A stretch of 64,000 nt of DNA from Sipunculus nudus (GCA_026874595.1 CM049320.1:20843714-20907713); one strand, 5' to 3'. Positions 1 through 11,485 are shown, counted from the first letter of the stretch. Numbers and translations are program-made. Notes: generated by a model from the sequence alone, not told the origin.

Positions 1-1135
1 ACCCCAATAAATTTTGATATCAATACTAATTGTTATCTATGGTTTTACCTTTGTTGCTTCAAGCAACATTTAGTATTCAATATATATATAATTCTTAATA
101 TAATTGAAAGGAAGAAATTGTTGGTATAATTTTGTACTTTTTTGTGAATTTTATTACTATTATATGTGTTTTGATTATATACAAGGCTAGCTGTTGGTTA
201 GTATTCTTTATCAAAAATTATTATACATCAAGGGAAAACGGTTTCTTAATTGTTTTTCTTAATAATGGTGTCGACTGAAAGCTAGTTAGGCTATATATAT
301 TTTTCACTTACCGGGACAATTTTACAGGGACTCTTGACTTGCGACTGTTTTCTTTTTTTAGAAATACCCAATTAAGCATAGGCCTATGTACATTGTATAC
401 ACCTTCAAGTCAAATTAAACATCGGATTTGATGTAATGTCCGTGTCAGTTATAATAAATGTCACATGAAGCTAGACAAGCATTTAAATTTATGAGACTAC
501 AAGACTTTCGTAATATAGTATTATTTTTTATTTCCCATTGATATGTCTGGACATGCCTTAATGCATGATTAATATATGTTCCCCGCTATCAGTTTGTCCT
601 GTTAAAAAAAATGCTTCTCACAATCACTCTAGCTTGGTGTATATCAAAATTATTTAATGAGATATGCATTTTACTTGTCTATGTATACTTTATATTTTTT
701 AAATAAATAATAATCGAAGACAAAATTTGAAACAATAAAAAATATAACATCTACATGTATAAATGCGGGGGAAAACAATCGTATTAATTGGTCCCAGGGT
801 GTTCCACACCTGGTGCCATGCAGGTTCTCCAGACCAAGTTGAGACAACAGAGCCAAAACTCGGTCTATACAATTGTTTCAACAACTGTAATACAAGTACC
901 TATGAGGCAGAGGATGCAGAGCGAATCGGGATAAAGCGTCTTTCGACGAGACAAGATCCACCGGGTCCCATTGACGGTGGATATATATAGGGACCAACTT
1001 ACCGAAACGTACAGTGGCGTCAAATTATCTTGATGTGTGTGCGGGGAGGGGGATGACTCACGTCAGATGGTACCGGTAAACTTGGTACAATTTTTGTACA
1101 CAAAACACACAAACATACACATATTTGTATATAAG

Positions 1136-1138
<3 letters not shown>
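1..1138. other. AT-rich non-coding stretch, nothing recognised
   Basis: No splice-bounded coding exon, RNA gene or clear repeat was seen. The short open frames around 671-990 overlap on both strands and show no recognisable domain. Confidence 0.5.
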
Positions 1139-1182
<44 letters not shown>

Positions 1183-1247
1183 ATTATTATTATTATTATT
1201 ATTATCTTTGTGAAACAATTCAAATATATTACAATCAAGGCAACCTT

Positions 1248-1298
<51 letters not shown>

Positions 1299-1402
1299 CT
1301 CTGAAGAAAAACAACACTGTTAATTCACAACAGACTGTTTCACGGGATGCGACCCGATCATCAGGTGAATGTGGTTAGAAAATATATATATATATATATA
1401 TA
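1139..1402. repeat. Cluster of (TA)n and (ATT)n microsatellites
   Basis: A (TA)n tract at about 1139-1178 runs into (ATT)n to about 1204. A second (TA)n lies at about 1254-1296 and a third at 1382-1402. Open frames here read Ile-Tyr repeats and are artefacts. Confidence 0.95.
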
Positions 1403-1598
1403 AGGCATAAACCAGGTTTATGGATGTACATGTAATATGTTATTGTAAACTCAGAAATGGAGCCATATTCTATACTTCTTATTATTAGTATATTCTGTTT
1501 TAATATTATTATAATATTATTATTATGATTTAATATTATAATATTATATCTCAATATTTTAATATTAATTTAATAATATTAAATATTATTCTCTGAAT

Positions 1599-1692
1599 GG
1601 GGGGGGGGGGGGTTGATTATATCCCCCCCCCTCTCTTGCTAAAAAGTGGGTATTAATATATATGTACCTCCCCCCCCCCCCCATCCCCCCCC
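1599..1692. repeat. Poly-G / poly-C tracts in close inverted order
   Basis: A G-run near 1600-1612 is followed within about 80 bases by three C-runs (near 1624, 1668 and 1684). The G and C runs can pair, or the G strand can form quadruplexes. The AT-rich stretch just before (1500-1590) is made of TAATATT-like palindromes. Confidence 0.85.
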
Positions 1693-2239
1693 CGTACGTT
1701 CAACAGAAATCAGATAATCATTAAATTAAAACTTAGAAATAAATTTAATTTTTTTTTCAGAGCACTCCGTAGAGTTACTTACATCCATTCATAAAAAGGC
1801 GTTTTCAATTTACAAACGGCATTTAAAGACACGTTGGGTCCCGACTGGATTGGATCCGACTTTTAGGCCGTCCCCACTATCGCCCATTCCTCTGTGTGCA
1901 CCTTAGTTGGTCCTCATGGGAAACAGAGCTGTGAGAACAAATTGTTTGTTACGTCACATGGATTTTATGAGAAATGGTAAAATTAAAAACATAGTTTTAG
2001 TGACTTGTCTAGGATGGACCTTCTTACAAATGATCTGTCCTTATTTTAATAACTTCCACACGACGCTTTGTTATGGATGTTTCATCAAAATGCGTAGGAT
2101 AGGTTAAGAGAACCGCCCCCATTTTGCCAAAAAAAAAAAAAGGATTCTAAAATTACAATGTAAGAAATGGCCAAATCACCAAATTTTATTCTAATGTTGG
2201 TCACATGAGTCATATTTAAAATTAAGGTATTGGTTGCGC

Positions 2240-3510
2240 GTGGCGCCACCCTCAACGACCGTGACTTTTCTGTACAGGGGCTACAGTCATCAGTACATTA
2301 ATCCATAATTTCTCAGGAATAGCGGGAGCTAGCATCCCAAAATTTTATGCAAAAATCTGTCACATATCAAATGTTATTGTGGGATTTTGTGGCACCACCT
2401 GCATTAACTTACATTTTATGGTGGAAAAGCTTAAAAAAATAACCCTGAAAATCTTCTTTGAAATCATTCAGAAAAATGGTTCAATATTTCACAGAAATGA
2501 TCCCAGAGACCAGCTCTATCAAGTTTTTTTTCAAATGGTTAACTTTGACAATCTTCTTCTTTGAAATCATTCAGCCAAATGGTTCAATATTTCACAGAAA
2601 TGATCCCAGAGACCAGCTCTATCAATTTTTTTTTTCAAATGATTTTGGTTTGATGAATTTGACTGAGTTAGGGGAATTTGAAATTAGTCATTTGGCAAGT
2701 AAGCATACTAACATAACAATCTCAGAAATAATAGAGCTAGGATCACTGAATTATGTGCAAATGTTGGTCATGTGACTCATTTGAAATTGCATTTTTTGTG
2801 GCGCCACCTACATCGACCTGTTTTTTTACTGTCAGAAACCTTGTAATTCTAGCCACTTTCAGCTTAAAAATGTTTTATGATGGAACTATCAAGCTGAATG
2901 ATTTAATTTTTCACAAGAAAATTCTAGGATAGGTTTTTTTTTTAATTATATAAGCATAGGTTGAGTTCATTGATTTTTGGTAGAGTCACAGAAAGCTTAA
3001 GTTGGTCTTGAGGCCATTAGTAAGCCTATTTCAAAATGAGGGCTGTAAAACTGTTGTTTCAATTTATGTAACACTGATAAAAAATGATTTTAGGGGGCCT
3101 TTGTTCAAGTTACTTATAAGATTTTTGGCCAATTATTAGACCTTTAAACATGAAAGGACTACTTCATTTATTATTTTAAACATTTTTATAAAAAAAATGT
3201 CAGACCTGTCTATGCATCTTTGAGGGCTTTCTTGTTCACAAGACAGGTGTCGCCACCTACACTGACTTTTGCACAATGTGTGTGCCTGCTTATTTCTCTG
3301 GAGGAATTGGATACATCAGCCTGAAATGGGGCATATTTATTCAAATCAGATAGCTTTGTCATATACAAGACTGGTGGTGCCACCTACAATAATTTTAGTA
3401 TAGTATATGTCCCTGCTTTTTTCTCAGGAGGGGTTTGATATATCAGCCTGATATTGGGCATATGTATACATCTCTGATAGGTTTGTTGTATAAAAGACTG
3501 GTTGTGCCAG
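2240..3510. repeat. Dispersed GTGGCGCCACC-centred repeat units
   Basis: Six copies or variants of GTGGCGCCACC, usually followed by CTACA/T, occur at about 2240-2250, 2389-2399, 2798-2808, 3246-3257, 3373-3384 and 3500-3510. The last three are spaced 127 bp apart; the others are irregular. The core is a palindrome. The same core sits inside the tandem arrays of ALDH4A1 intron 12 (54.1-58.2 kb), so these are probably distant copies of one repeat superfamily. Confidence 0.7.
2453..2658. repeat. Two-copy direct tandem duplication, 103-bp unit
   Basis: The unit beginning CTTCTTTGAAATCATTCA at 2453 recurs at 2556. The copies share the TTCAATATTTCACAGAAATG core and end in a T-run. They are nearly identical, so the duplication is young. 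It lies inside the GTGGCGCCACC repeat region. Confidence 0.9.
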
Positions 3511-4164
3511 TTACAATCATTTTTGTTTTGTGTACACCCATGTCAGAATTTCAGCAATGATGTTTGTGTAATTGGTTCTTGTTCAAAATGATTAGTACTT
3601 GCATTGTTCATATACATGTTACACGTGTACTTGAAAAGTAATGGTCCCGCATTGAAGCACTACACCTGGTGTATATCCCATTGCACAGGTTCGCATTAGG
3701 CCTGTAGGCCTTGTTTTGCTTTGCAAGATTTGTCAAATGAAATTTTATACAAGCCAGAGGTTCAGACAGGTGGCTCATTGTTAATGATAAGGTAGAATAT
3801 TTACATTTATTATTTGTAATATATGCAGATATGATTGTTTTGACATTATAACTGACCTGAAAACTCAGTGTCATTTACTGCTGGCAGGTGGTGCTGGCGA
3901 GGTGTTAAAGGTGCATGCACGATCACCTGTACTTTGCCTCATTAACTGTTCTTGTTCATTAGGGAATATTAGGTTGATTAATAATTTGTTCTGATTGTTA
4001 TGTGTCCAACAGTAAACTGTTATATGTAAATACATTAGAAAAGAACAGGATTTGTTGCTAAGAATCTTAGATCCTTTAGAGACAGTTTCGAGAAAATTTT
4101 ATGCATTTGCAGAGAAGAAGACCATCATTTGTTACACATCAGTGATGAAATAAAACAAGTCTTG

Positions 4165-5460
4165 ATGGCTGCTGTAGTTGAGACTGATCTGGGATGGCTT
4201 ATTGATCATCAAAAAGCTTTGGATCACATCTACCACTCTCCTAATACAGAACCTGACCCGTCTCCAGCTACACTGCACCTGTCAGAGTCTGACCAGAAAA
4301 CTGATTGTGAGGGAGATGTATTTGTTGATTATGACGTGACATGCATAGAGGTTCAAGCAAAATACAAGTGCCTGCCACAACTCTTCGAAATCACTCAACC
4401 GTTCCGCATGGATTCTGAGTTCCAGAAACTTGTCTGTCAAAACCAGACTGGTTTATCAGAGCAAAATGTTAGAAATAAGAAAAAGAGGAAGCGGAAACTT
4501 CCTCGTAATACAGGAGAGCAGGCAGCCATGGATTACCACAGTCAAGTAAGAAAAGTTTTAATAAAAGCTCACCAACAGTTGGGAAAGCTGGGCAGAGAGT
4601 GTCAGTACTTTAGATCAAAGCCTTCTCTGGAGAACTCAGATAATAACATGGCTGCAAGAACTGCCGCAAGGCTTACAGGACCTGGTGATGACCTCATTAT
4701 CATGTGTGACCCTGGTTGTTATGGTAACAGTAAAGGCTATGGGATTGCATATAGTTGGCATGAAAATAACACAGATTCAATACAGATGCTACGTTGCTAT
4801 GGTAACCATTATCTGGTTCCTCCAAGTAGCAGGTTTTTTTATGTCAGATATTTCTAAAATCGGGGGAATCATACAAGAAGATGTCAGATATAACTTGATT
4901 GTACTGGACCCTCCATGGCAAAACTAATCTGTGAAAATACTGAAAAGCTACAGCACATTAGAAGATGAGAGCCTGTTGAATATTCCCGTAAAAGCCCTGG
5001 CTGCACAGTGCTGCCTCCTGGCAGTGTGGGTAACAAACAAACAACACCAGCAACAATTTGTGTCTGAAACATTGTTTCTTTCTTGGGGGGCAAGGTCGCA
5101 TGTTGGATGGTTATGGCTTAAAGTAACCAGGAGTGGCGAGTGTGTATATGATATATAGACTCATTTCACAAGAAGCCTTATGAAGCCCTCATGCTAGCCA
5201 GACTGTGTAATACAGGGCACATTAAACAATGCTGCCCTCTACTGCCAGATAATAAAACTATAATTAGTGTTCCCTGCAGTGTTCATTCCAGGAAACCACC
5301 TCTTTCAGACATTTTGAAGCCATATTTGGTAAAGGGTGGTAACTCGCTGGAATTGTTTGCTAGGAATCTTTACCCTGGGTGGACATCTTGGGGGAATGAG
5401 GTATTAAAATATCAACACGTTGACTTCTTTGAGAAAGTAAAAAATACAAAATCCAGCTGA
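4165..5460 (+). pseudogene. METTL4: METTL4-like N6-adenine methyltransferase, intronless broken copy
   Basis: METTL4 is an MT-A70-family enzyme that methylates N6 of adenosine; U2 snRNA is a known target. This copy covers the family from an N-terminal LGWLIDH stretch through a KKKRKRK basic patch and the catalytic DPPW (4907-4918) to the C-terminal ELFARNL.PGWTSWGNEVLK.QHVD block, with no intron. It is broken. The first frame fails in a T7 run at 4834-4840, where one extra T restores or destroys the VPPSSRF/MSDI junction. An in-frame TAA follows two codons after DPPW (4925-4927). A second frame change lies at about 5145-5158, just before the DS.HKKPYE block. The ATG at 4165 is the first that fits the family start. 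Full-length but intronless suggests a processed retrocopy. I see no poly(A) tail or clear target duplication, so an old insertion or an intron-poor gene gone to ruin remain possible. Confidence 0.85.
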
Positions 5461-6600
5461 AACCACTGAAGTATATTCTGCCTTGAACTATTTGTGTAAA
5501 ACTATCCCTTAAAATGTAATGGGATTCCATTCATGATTGATGAGAAATGTTCTGAACAAACATACACAAGCGGGGATGAATGCATACCCTCCTGACAGAG
5601 GCAATCTATACCACATCCTTTGTGTTGATACAATCACAAGTAGTTCACCCACACGTATATTATCTCAGCAAAGTTTATGTTGTCACACGTGTCTCTTTGT
5701 TTGCCTGTTAGCAGGAAAATTTGTAAAGTGGTTAATCATGGACATTGAAACTAGACTGACCTATAGGCAGCCTTCTTTGTTATGTTTTACACTCTGTCCA
5801 TTTAAAGATATATCTATCCTGTTTCTGGTACATTTCTCATATTTTCCTAGCTCCAAGAACATTTTGCTACATAATCCACCCCAGAAAATCATAGCATGTG
5901 TGATACGTTTTCCAGTTATTTACTTATTTCCACTGGAAGCTCAAGATGGCATCACTGCACTGAACAATTCATAGAATTTTAATACCGTTTCCTGACGGGT
6001 TCATCGAGTGACCATAACTCTAATACCAACCCTAAATTGACAAAACTGGTGTCACAAAATAGATATTTTAACCATATTCTAACATAATTTTTATTATAAA
6101 CCATAATGCTTCAAGCCAAACTGTCCTTTCAGAAATATTTATGAGAGCCTTAAAGCATTGTATTCCCCTCTCTCCTGTCAAATCCCTACCCAATATGTCC
6201 AGGGAATCTTTAAGTATAACACTGAACGTTGGTGCAGATCTGGATAACAGAGTGGATCCTAGCTGCATGACTGATTTGGATAACAGAGTGGATCACAAGC
6301 ATTTTATTTTGCTCTGGCAGAGGTTTATGCTTTACCTAGAGCCATTCTGGTGTGAGAATTATAATCTTTACATAGGTGAGTTAAATTCATGACAGTAAGC
6401 CTACCTGAAACATATAATAAATAAAGGAGATGGGCAAACTTATCTCAAGAACATCTTGAGTCATGCATATCCAAAACAAAACCTATATATTTACAAAATA
6501 ACAAGTTCTTCTGGGGAAAAAATTGCACTCTTTCTTAAATTGCTGATTGTTTTGAAATGTATGGTAATACATATATCATATATTATTATTTTAAAACATA
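5461..6600. other. Non-coding, nothing recognised
   Basis: A 145-codon open frame starting at 5537 has no recognisable domain and is within chance length. A short local repeat (GGATAACAGAGTGGATC) occurs twice at about 6241-6295. Confidence 0.4.
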
Positions 6601-6611
6601 CTCTGTCCACT

Positions 6612-6790
6612 GGTACTCTTCATAATAAGGCCGTGACACCTGAGCAAGAATGTATGGAACCGCTCAATTTGACGAGAACATTTGCGGGTGGCACAGACCT
6701 CTAGGGCCTGCATGTGGTTGTGCAGGCTGCAGTTAGGCCTGAGGCTATGTCTGGAACAGAAGCTGTCCACTCTGCAGACAGACTGATACA
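6612..6790 (-). pseudogene. Possible RING-finger remnant of a Mind-bomb-like gene
   Basis: Read on the minus strand, one frame contains HMQALEVCATRKCS. This resembles the RING core of Mind-bomb proteins (GHM.ACE.CA..MKKC) with several Cys positions missing. It lies downstream, in the right order, of the three minus-strand ankyrin exons at 11.0, 10.4 and 8.5 kb. The similarity is short and degenerate, so this may be chance. Confidence 0.25.
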
Positions 6791-6794
6791 GGAT

Positions 6795-6960
6795 ACAAAT
6801 CACTTTAAGGGGCCTATTCTAATATCTGATGTCCATCAACTAAAGACTGATCATCCCTGGAACACTTCATAAAATATAGATCAGAAAATGCCCGTCCCGT
6901 GGTACACAGGTGGTTTGTTTCATACATATAATTGAAGTAATACAGCATTCTATCCACCAG
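6795..6960. repeat. Dispersed repeat, copy 1 of 3
   Basis: TTTAAGGGGCCTATTCTAAT, then GATGTCCATCAACTAAA and AATGCCCGTCC..GGTACACAGG. It matches, with substitutions, the reverse complement of 52595-52760 and a diverged segment at 30890-31060. Confidence 0.6.
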
Positions 6961-7650
6961 GTAATTGTGGGAAAATAAACTGAGACCTTCATGTATATAC
7001 CAAGATTTTCAGATCTTGTATTATGTACAATGGCACTTACTGTGGTAGGTTTCAGGTTTATATATGTAAGGTAACAGATATTTTGTTATTAAAACAGTTT
7101 TTATGGAAAAAAATCAAACTGACCTGTCCTACCATTATATTAAATAGTATTTATTTTGGCCTGTGGGGGCAGTGTACACTGAGAGAGGTGTCAAATCACA
7201 CCATGAAATCTTTTTATTAAACATATACATGACACCCTACCCCTCCCCCCAGTATTTTAGGGATTAAAATTTACCCTATGCTAAAGAGAAAAATAATCAA
7301 CATTATGCACCTGCATTTTAAACATGTATGCATATTTAATATACATTAAAGCACTTATTAGATCTACTATAGAAAGCTTTAATATCAATAGACAAATGTA
7401 ATTGAAACATGAACTGTTTAAAAAATGTACAAATCCATCCAGTCATAGGCATGACCCCATCTGGATAATTCTGTTTTTCGTTCTTGTATATCAGCACAAT
7501 GCCTGGAGTATAAACAATACATCTGATGATACAAGACATACCGATATATCGATACTCTAATACTGTATCTTACAAGAGAGGGCCCGATTTCAAGCAGATC
7601 TCCATCAATGTACATAGAAATATAACTTAACGACCACTAGTAAAAGTTAG

Positions 7651-7754
7651 CTCTCAACAAATTAGCCAATCATATGCTCTCAACAAATTAGCCAATCATA
7701 TGCTCTCAACAAATTAGCCAATCATATGCTCTCAACAAATTAGCCAATCATATG
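7651..7754. repeat. 26-bp minisatellite, four copies
   Basis: Four essentially identical 26-bp units start at 7651, 7677, 7703 and 7729, each containing ATTAGCCAATCATATG. Each unit carries a CCAAT pentamer. The lack of divergence suggests a recent, probably length-variable expansion. Confidence 0.95.
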
Positions 7755-8036
7755 CCATTAACCTAACATGTGACTGTTGGTAGAAACATTAGAGACATAA
7801 GAAGAACTCCTGATTTCAGGGTGAACGATCTTGTAGGACAATACATGTACCAGCGATAATTAAAATAAGTATGTCTGGTAAGATGGTGAAGGTATGAATG
7901 GAGTAAATTATATCAGTGCGACACAAACTGAAGGAAGCAGGGGGAAAAAGGAAAGAACCACAGCGGTTGTAATCAAATGAAGGCTTCAACGGGTAACTAT
8001 CTCTACATAAAAGCTCATATTAACACTGCACACTTA

Positions 8037-8365
8037 ATTTGCTTCTGAGGTCAGGGGGTAGAACACCAGATGCAAAGCTGGGAGGTCACGAGTTCAAACC
8101 TAAGCTGAGTAGCAGCAAAATTGGCATTGTCGACCCCCTTACAGGAAGAGCCCTCTCTACAGGATTAATGGGAAGGCTGTGCCACCTAGACATGTATCAC
8201 TCACAAACGACTACATCTTTGGAGAATTCATTAATGTAATGACCCAGCAATGTGTGGTAGACACTGGGCCTGGGCATGTAGTCCTAAACTAAAACTGAAC
8301 TATGCAGATGTACATACTCAGGTAACAAATAAAAACATTTAACGTTTAACTCCACCAAAAAAACA
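8037..8365 (+). mobile_element. tRNA-derived SINE, copy 1
   Basis: The head is tRNA-like: an A-box-like GGTCAGGGGGTAGAAC and a B-box-like GAGTTCAAACC. The shared body follows: GGATTAATGGGAAGGCTGTG, TATCACTCACAAACGA, GACCCAGCAAT, GTAGACACTGGGCCTGGG, GCAGATGTACATACT and a CTCCACCAAA tail. It is full-length relative to the copy at 14.07 kb but more diverged. Confidence 0.85.
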
Positions 8366-8389
8366 AAACTTCAGAAAAGAGGTACATAC

Positions 8390-8541
8390 TTTCCCGGCAT
8401 GGACTGCCGCATCAGGTCAGCCAGATACTGGTCAACAATGAGGTCAGCTGGGCTGCGGTTGCTATGATTTTTGTGATGCCGGTCACTCCCATGTTCCACC
8501 AGGAAACACGCTATCAGGAACCCGTTTTTTCACTTCATCGT
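8390..8541 (-). pseudogene. Mind-bomb-like ankyrin exon with a one-base frameshift
   Basis: On the minus strand, acceptor CGACAG leads to DDEVK, then a frame change in an A6 run, then GFLIACFLVEHGSD..NRSPADLI..YLADLM and donor GTATGT. The ankyrin helix pattern (ACFLVEHGSD.....RSPADLI) matches the last ankyrin repeat of MIB2-type proteins. Removing one A would join the two parts in the phase left by the exon at 10394-10468. The extra A is either a true lesion or an assembly error; it decides between gene and pseudogene. Confidence 0.6.
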
Positions 8542-8934
8542 CTGTCGCTTGAGTTTAGTTTGCAGCTGAAAGACAAGTGCTCTATGGTGAACATGTGACA
8601 CATATGGCACTATGCTGAAAAGCACTATCACACTTAGTTTGAATGTTCAGCGTCTAATGGTTAAGATCTGTGGCTGATCAAAGGTAGTTGTTTTTGTAGC
8701 AGGAAACATGAAACAATACACTGAACATAAACCTGTTAACTGTTAAATGCATCACCAAAAATATGTGATCTCACTAAAACATATTGACAGAATTTTAATA
8801 CTAAAAAGGATCAGCAGAATTATTAATTTCAATATTCTAGTCCTTTTATTTTTTTAGGCCTGTGAATTTTGATGGCCCTTAGAATAGATTTAATTATTAA
8901 TTCTTGACCTTCTTTTCAATTCTCGATTCAATTA

Positions 8935-9940
8935 TACACTCAAAAAAACAAATTGGTTGAATCAACAACAATTTATTGTTTAAAACAACCAAATTTTTTG
9001 GTCGTAATCAAACAAGAGGTATTGGTCAAATCAACCTATATATTGGTCAGAGCAACCAACACAGCTGATCATTTAAACAACAAAATTGGTCAGTCTGACC
9101 AAAATAATTTGGTTATTCTCAACCAATGTACTTTGGTTGAGGTCAACCAAAACAAATTGGTTAAATCAGGTAGTTGGTCACATGAACCAATTCAAACTGG
9201 TCAAATTAGTTGACATATTTATGTGTGCACTGGTACTTTCAGTCCCCTTTTCAGTTGATTTATTCTTCAGTTTGATTGGGAGTCTTCTTGTATGTCATTC
9301 TTCAGTTTCGGGTTGCTCTGGTGTGGGTTTCAAGGGGAACACAAATTCCACCCGGTCGAATCCGGAGAAATCGAACTGTGACCGCTCGCATACAAGTCTT
9401 ACGTTTTGCCCCTGAGCCAGTGAAGCTTGCATCGCTTGCGTCTGATTTGGAGCACTTTCGCTCTGATGTTAAAAATGACCAATTGATTTGGTCAGTGCTT
9501 GACCAATCAGTTGGTAAAATAACCAATATGTTTATAAAATCAACCAATGTTTAACTCAACCAAGAAAACTGGTTTAATATATGCGTCCAAACGTTCGACC
9601 AATAAAAATGGTCAAAATGACCAATGAGTTTGGTTACAAGTTGGTTGAAATTACCATTGTGTTGGTTAAATCAACCAATATCATCTCAACCAACCAAATT
9701 GGTCATATATGTGTGCTAAATTAACCAATATTTTGGTTATCAATTGACAAATATATTGGTTAAACCTACATACAGTATTTTTATTCTGTTGACCATTAAA
9801 ATTGGTCAAAACAACCAACTGGTTTGGGTAGTACTTTAACAATGGATTGGTTAAAATAAACAATATCTTGGTAAAAACAACCAAACTGGCTTAACCAATT
9901 AAATTGGTTATATATTTAAACAATCTGTTTTTTAAGTGTA
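8935..9940. mobile_element. 1-kb inverted-repeat element filled with TTGGT/ACCAA palindromes
   Basis: The ends are inverted copies of TACACT(C/T)AAAAAA(A)CA. The interior (8952-9225 and 9475-9915) is a dense alternation of AACCAA and TTGGTT/TTGGTC words about 25-30 bases apart, each pair forming an imperfect short palindrome. A 240-bp segment at about 9230-9470 lacks the motif. There is no transposase frame. It is probably a non-autonomous (MITE-like) element, possibly with a TA target duplication. Confidence 0.7.
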
Positions 9941-10393
9941 ACTTTAGTATTTTATTTCTGGTTTTAAAAATTTAAAAGCAATTTTACCAAAATAGATGTT
10001 AGTTAATTTCAGCAAATGAAAAATGTAGTATTCCCTCTCTGTGTCACTGTCATAAATGTTTCTATGGGAGTGAAGGGGTCCACCCACAAACACTGAAGTA
10101 GATTTAGGGCACATATGAGATAAAGAGCTTCAACATCGCACACTGCTCTGTAAAATTTGAAAACTCACTGAAGACTTCAGGGTGATATGTGCAAAAAAAA
10201 CATACACAACTGATATTAATAGATTCAGAAGTAAATAATATATTACAATTTAATCAAGGGCTTGCAATTCAATGCATCGATTCGTCAATGCATTGTTACA
10301 CCCCTGCATCTTATCTCAGTTTGCCATTCTTATCTCATGTACACTATTGAATACAAACTTCTTTTATCTGCAGGCAGTGTGTCAGGTTTACAC

Positions 10394-10468
10394 CGGAGCT
10401 GTTGAGTTTCTGCATCGCTATATGTATGGCTGTGTCTCCATCTTCATCCTCCAGGTTCACTCCAGCTC
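10394..10468 (-). CDS. Mind-bomb-like ankyrin-repeat exon
   Basis: Read on the minus strand: acceptor CTACAG at 10474-10469, 75 bases of exon, donor GTGTAA. It continues the frame of the exon at 10933-11028 through a split Gly codon and encodes AGVNLEDEDGDTAIHIAMQKLNSS, the GA.VN.ED..GDTA(L/I)H.A signature typical of MIB1/MIB2 ankyrin repeats. MIB proteins are E3 ubiquitin ligases acting on Notch ligands. The next exon downstream (8390-8541) carries a frameshift, so this may belong to a decaying gene. Confidence 0.7.
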
Positions 10469-10932
10469 CTGTAGATCGTATGCAAATTTTATGTAAATCA
10501 AATGCAAATTATTGGTAAAACAGATGTGTGTAGTCTAACAACTAATTGGATTTTATTCAATTATTTATTCAATAAAACATGAGTTTGCTGTGTGCACTTA
10601 ATTGGTAATCCAATATATTGTGCTAAAAAAAAACGAAATGCTATCTTGTGAAATACATGGCATCTTCCATTATCCAACGCTGATTGACAGTTCAAAATTA
10701 GACTCCTGCAGACTAGAAACGTATTTGCCTGTTTGCATTAGGAAAAGGTTTACTGTAAACCACACTTAGGTAAAAGTAATGAATGTAAACCACGATTCAA
10801 ACAGACTACAGCAGACAGAACTGATTTGGATTTGTTACCAATTTCAGATATGAATTATTAGCTAGTGCAAATACAGCCTAATTTGACATGATTATCACGT
10901 TTATGCTCCATCTATTCATAGACCATACTTAC

Positions 10933-11028
10933 CTGCTGCCACAAGAAGCTTAATGAGGGGATGTCCTTGTGACACGGCCAGGTGAAGGGGGCTTTGTTGA
11001 CGACTGTTTCTGGTGTCCAGTTCTATAC
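10933..11028 (-). CDS. Mind-bomb-like ankyrin-repeat exon
   Basis: Read on the minus strand: acceptor CTGTCAG, 96 bases, donor GTAAGT. It encodes IELDTRNSRQQSPLHLAV followed by SQGHPLIKLLVAAG, a near-complete ankyrin repeat with the SPLHLAV helix and LIKLLVAAG second helix. The phase joins exactly to the exon at 10394-10468. No upstream exon (MIB/HERC2, ZZ or earlier ankyrin) was found to the right, so the locus looks partial. Confidence 0.75.
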
Positions 11029-11199
11029 CTGACAGGATATAAGGTACTGGTTAGAAAACTTTTTTTGTGACCCTCACAATATTGGGGTAAACATCACAAA
11101 TAAATTAAAGGTCAATCTTATATGTTGTATATTTATAGTTAGAACTATATCAATGTTTGTATTGGGACCTGGCATTGATTTGAGCGGAATATGTTGTCA

Positions 11200-11485
11200 T
11201 GTCCCAAACTCTGACCCCTAAATTCAGAGATGCTATCACAAATGGATGCAAACATCACAAACTTGTTAGCTCCCCATGTCTGACCCCTCTGTCCTGTGAT
11301 GCTATCACAAATGGATGGAACATCACGAACTTGTAAAATCCAACTATCTGACCCCTCTATACTGAGATTCCATCACAAATGGATGTGAACATAACAAACT
11401 TGTTAGATCCCCCCGTCTGACCCCTCTTTCCTGAGATGCCATCACAAATGGATGTAAACATCACAAACTTGTTAAATCCCTTTTA
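11200..11485. repeat. 69-bp minisatellite, about four copies
   Basis: Units share CTGACCCCT, GA(T/G)(G/T)C(C/T)ATCACAAATGGATG and CATCACAAACTTGTTA. The ATCACAAATGG core recurs at intervals of 69, 68 and 69 bases. Copies differ at several positions, so the array is older than the 26-bp one at 7.65 kb. Confidence 0.9.

Noticed and set aside
5537-5974. 145-codon open frame (+) after the METTL4 copy
   Set aside because: No domain, no family resemblance, and not a continuation of METTL4, which ends normally at 5460.
7651-7754. CRISPR-like array
   Set aside because: Units are directly adjacent without unique spacers, and the sequence is animal nuclear DNA.
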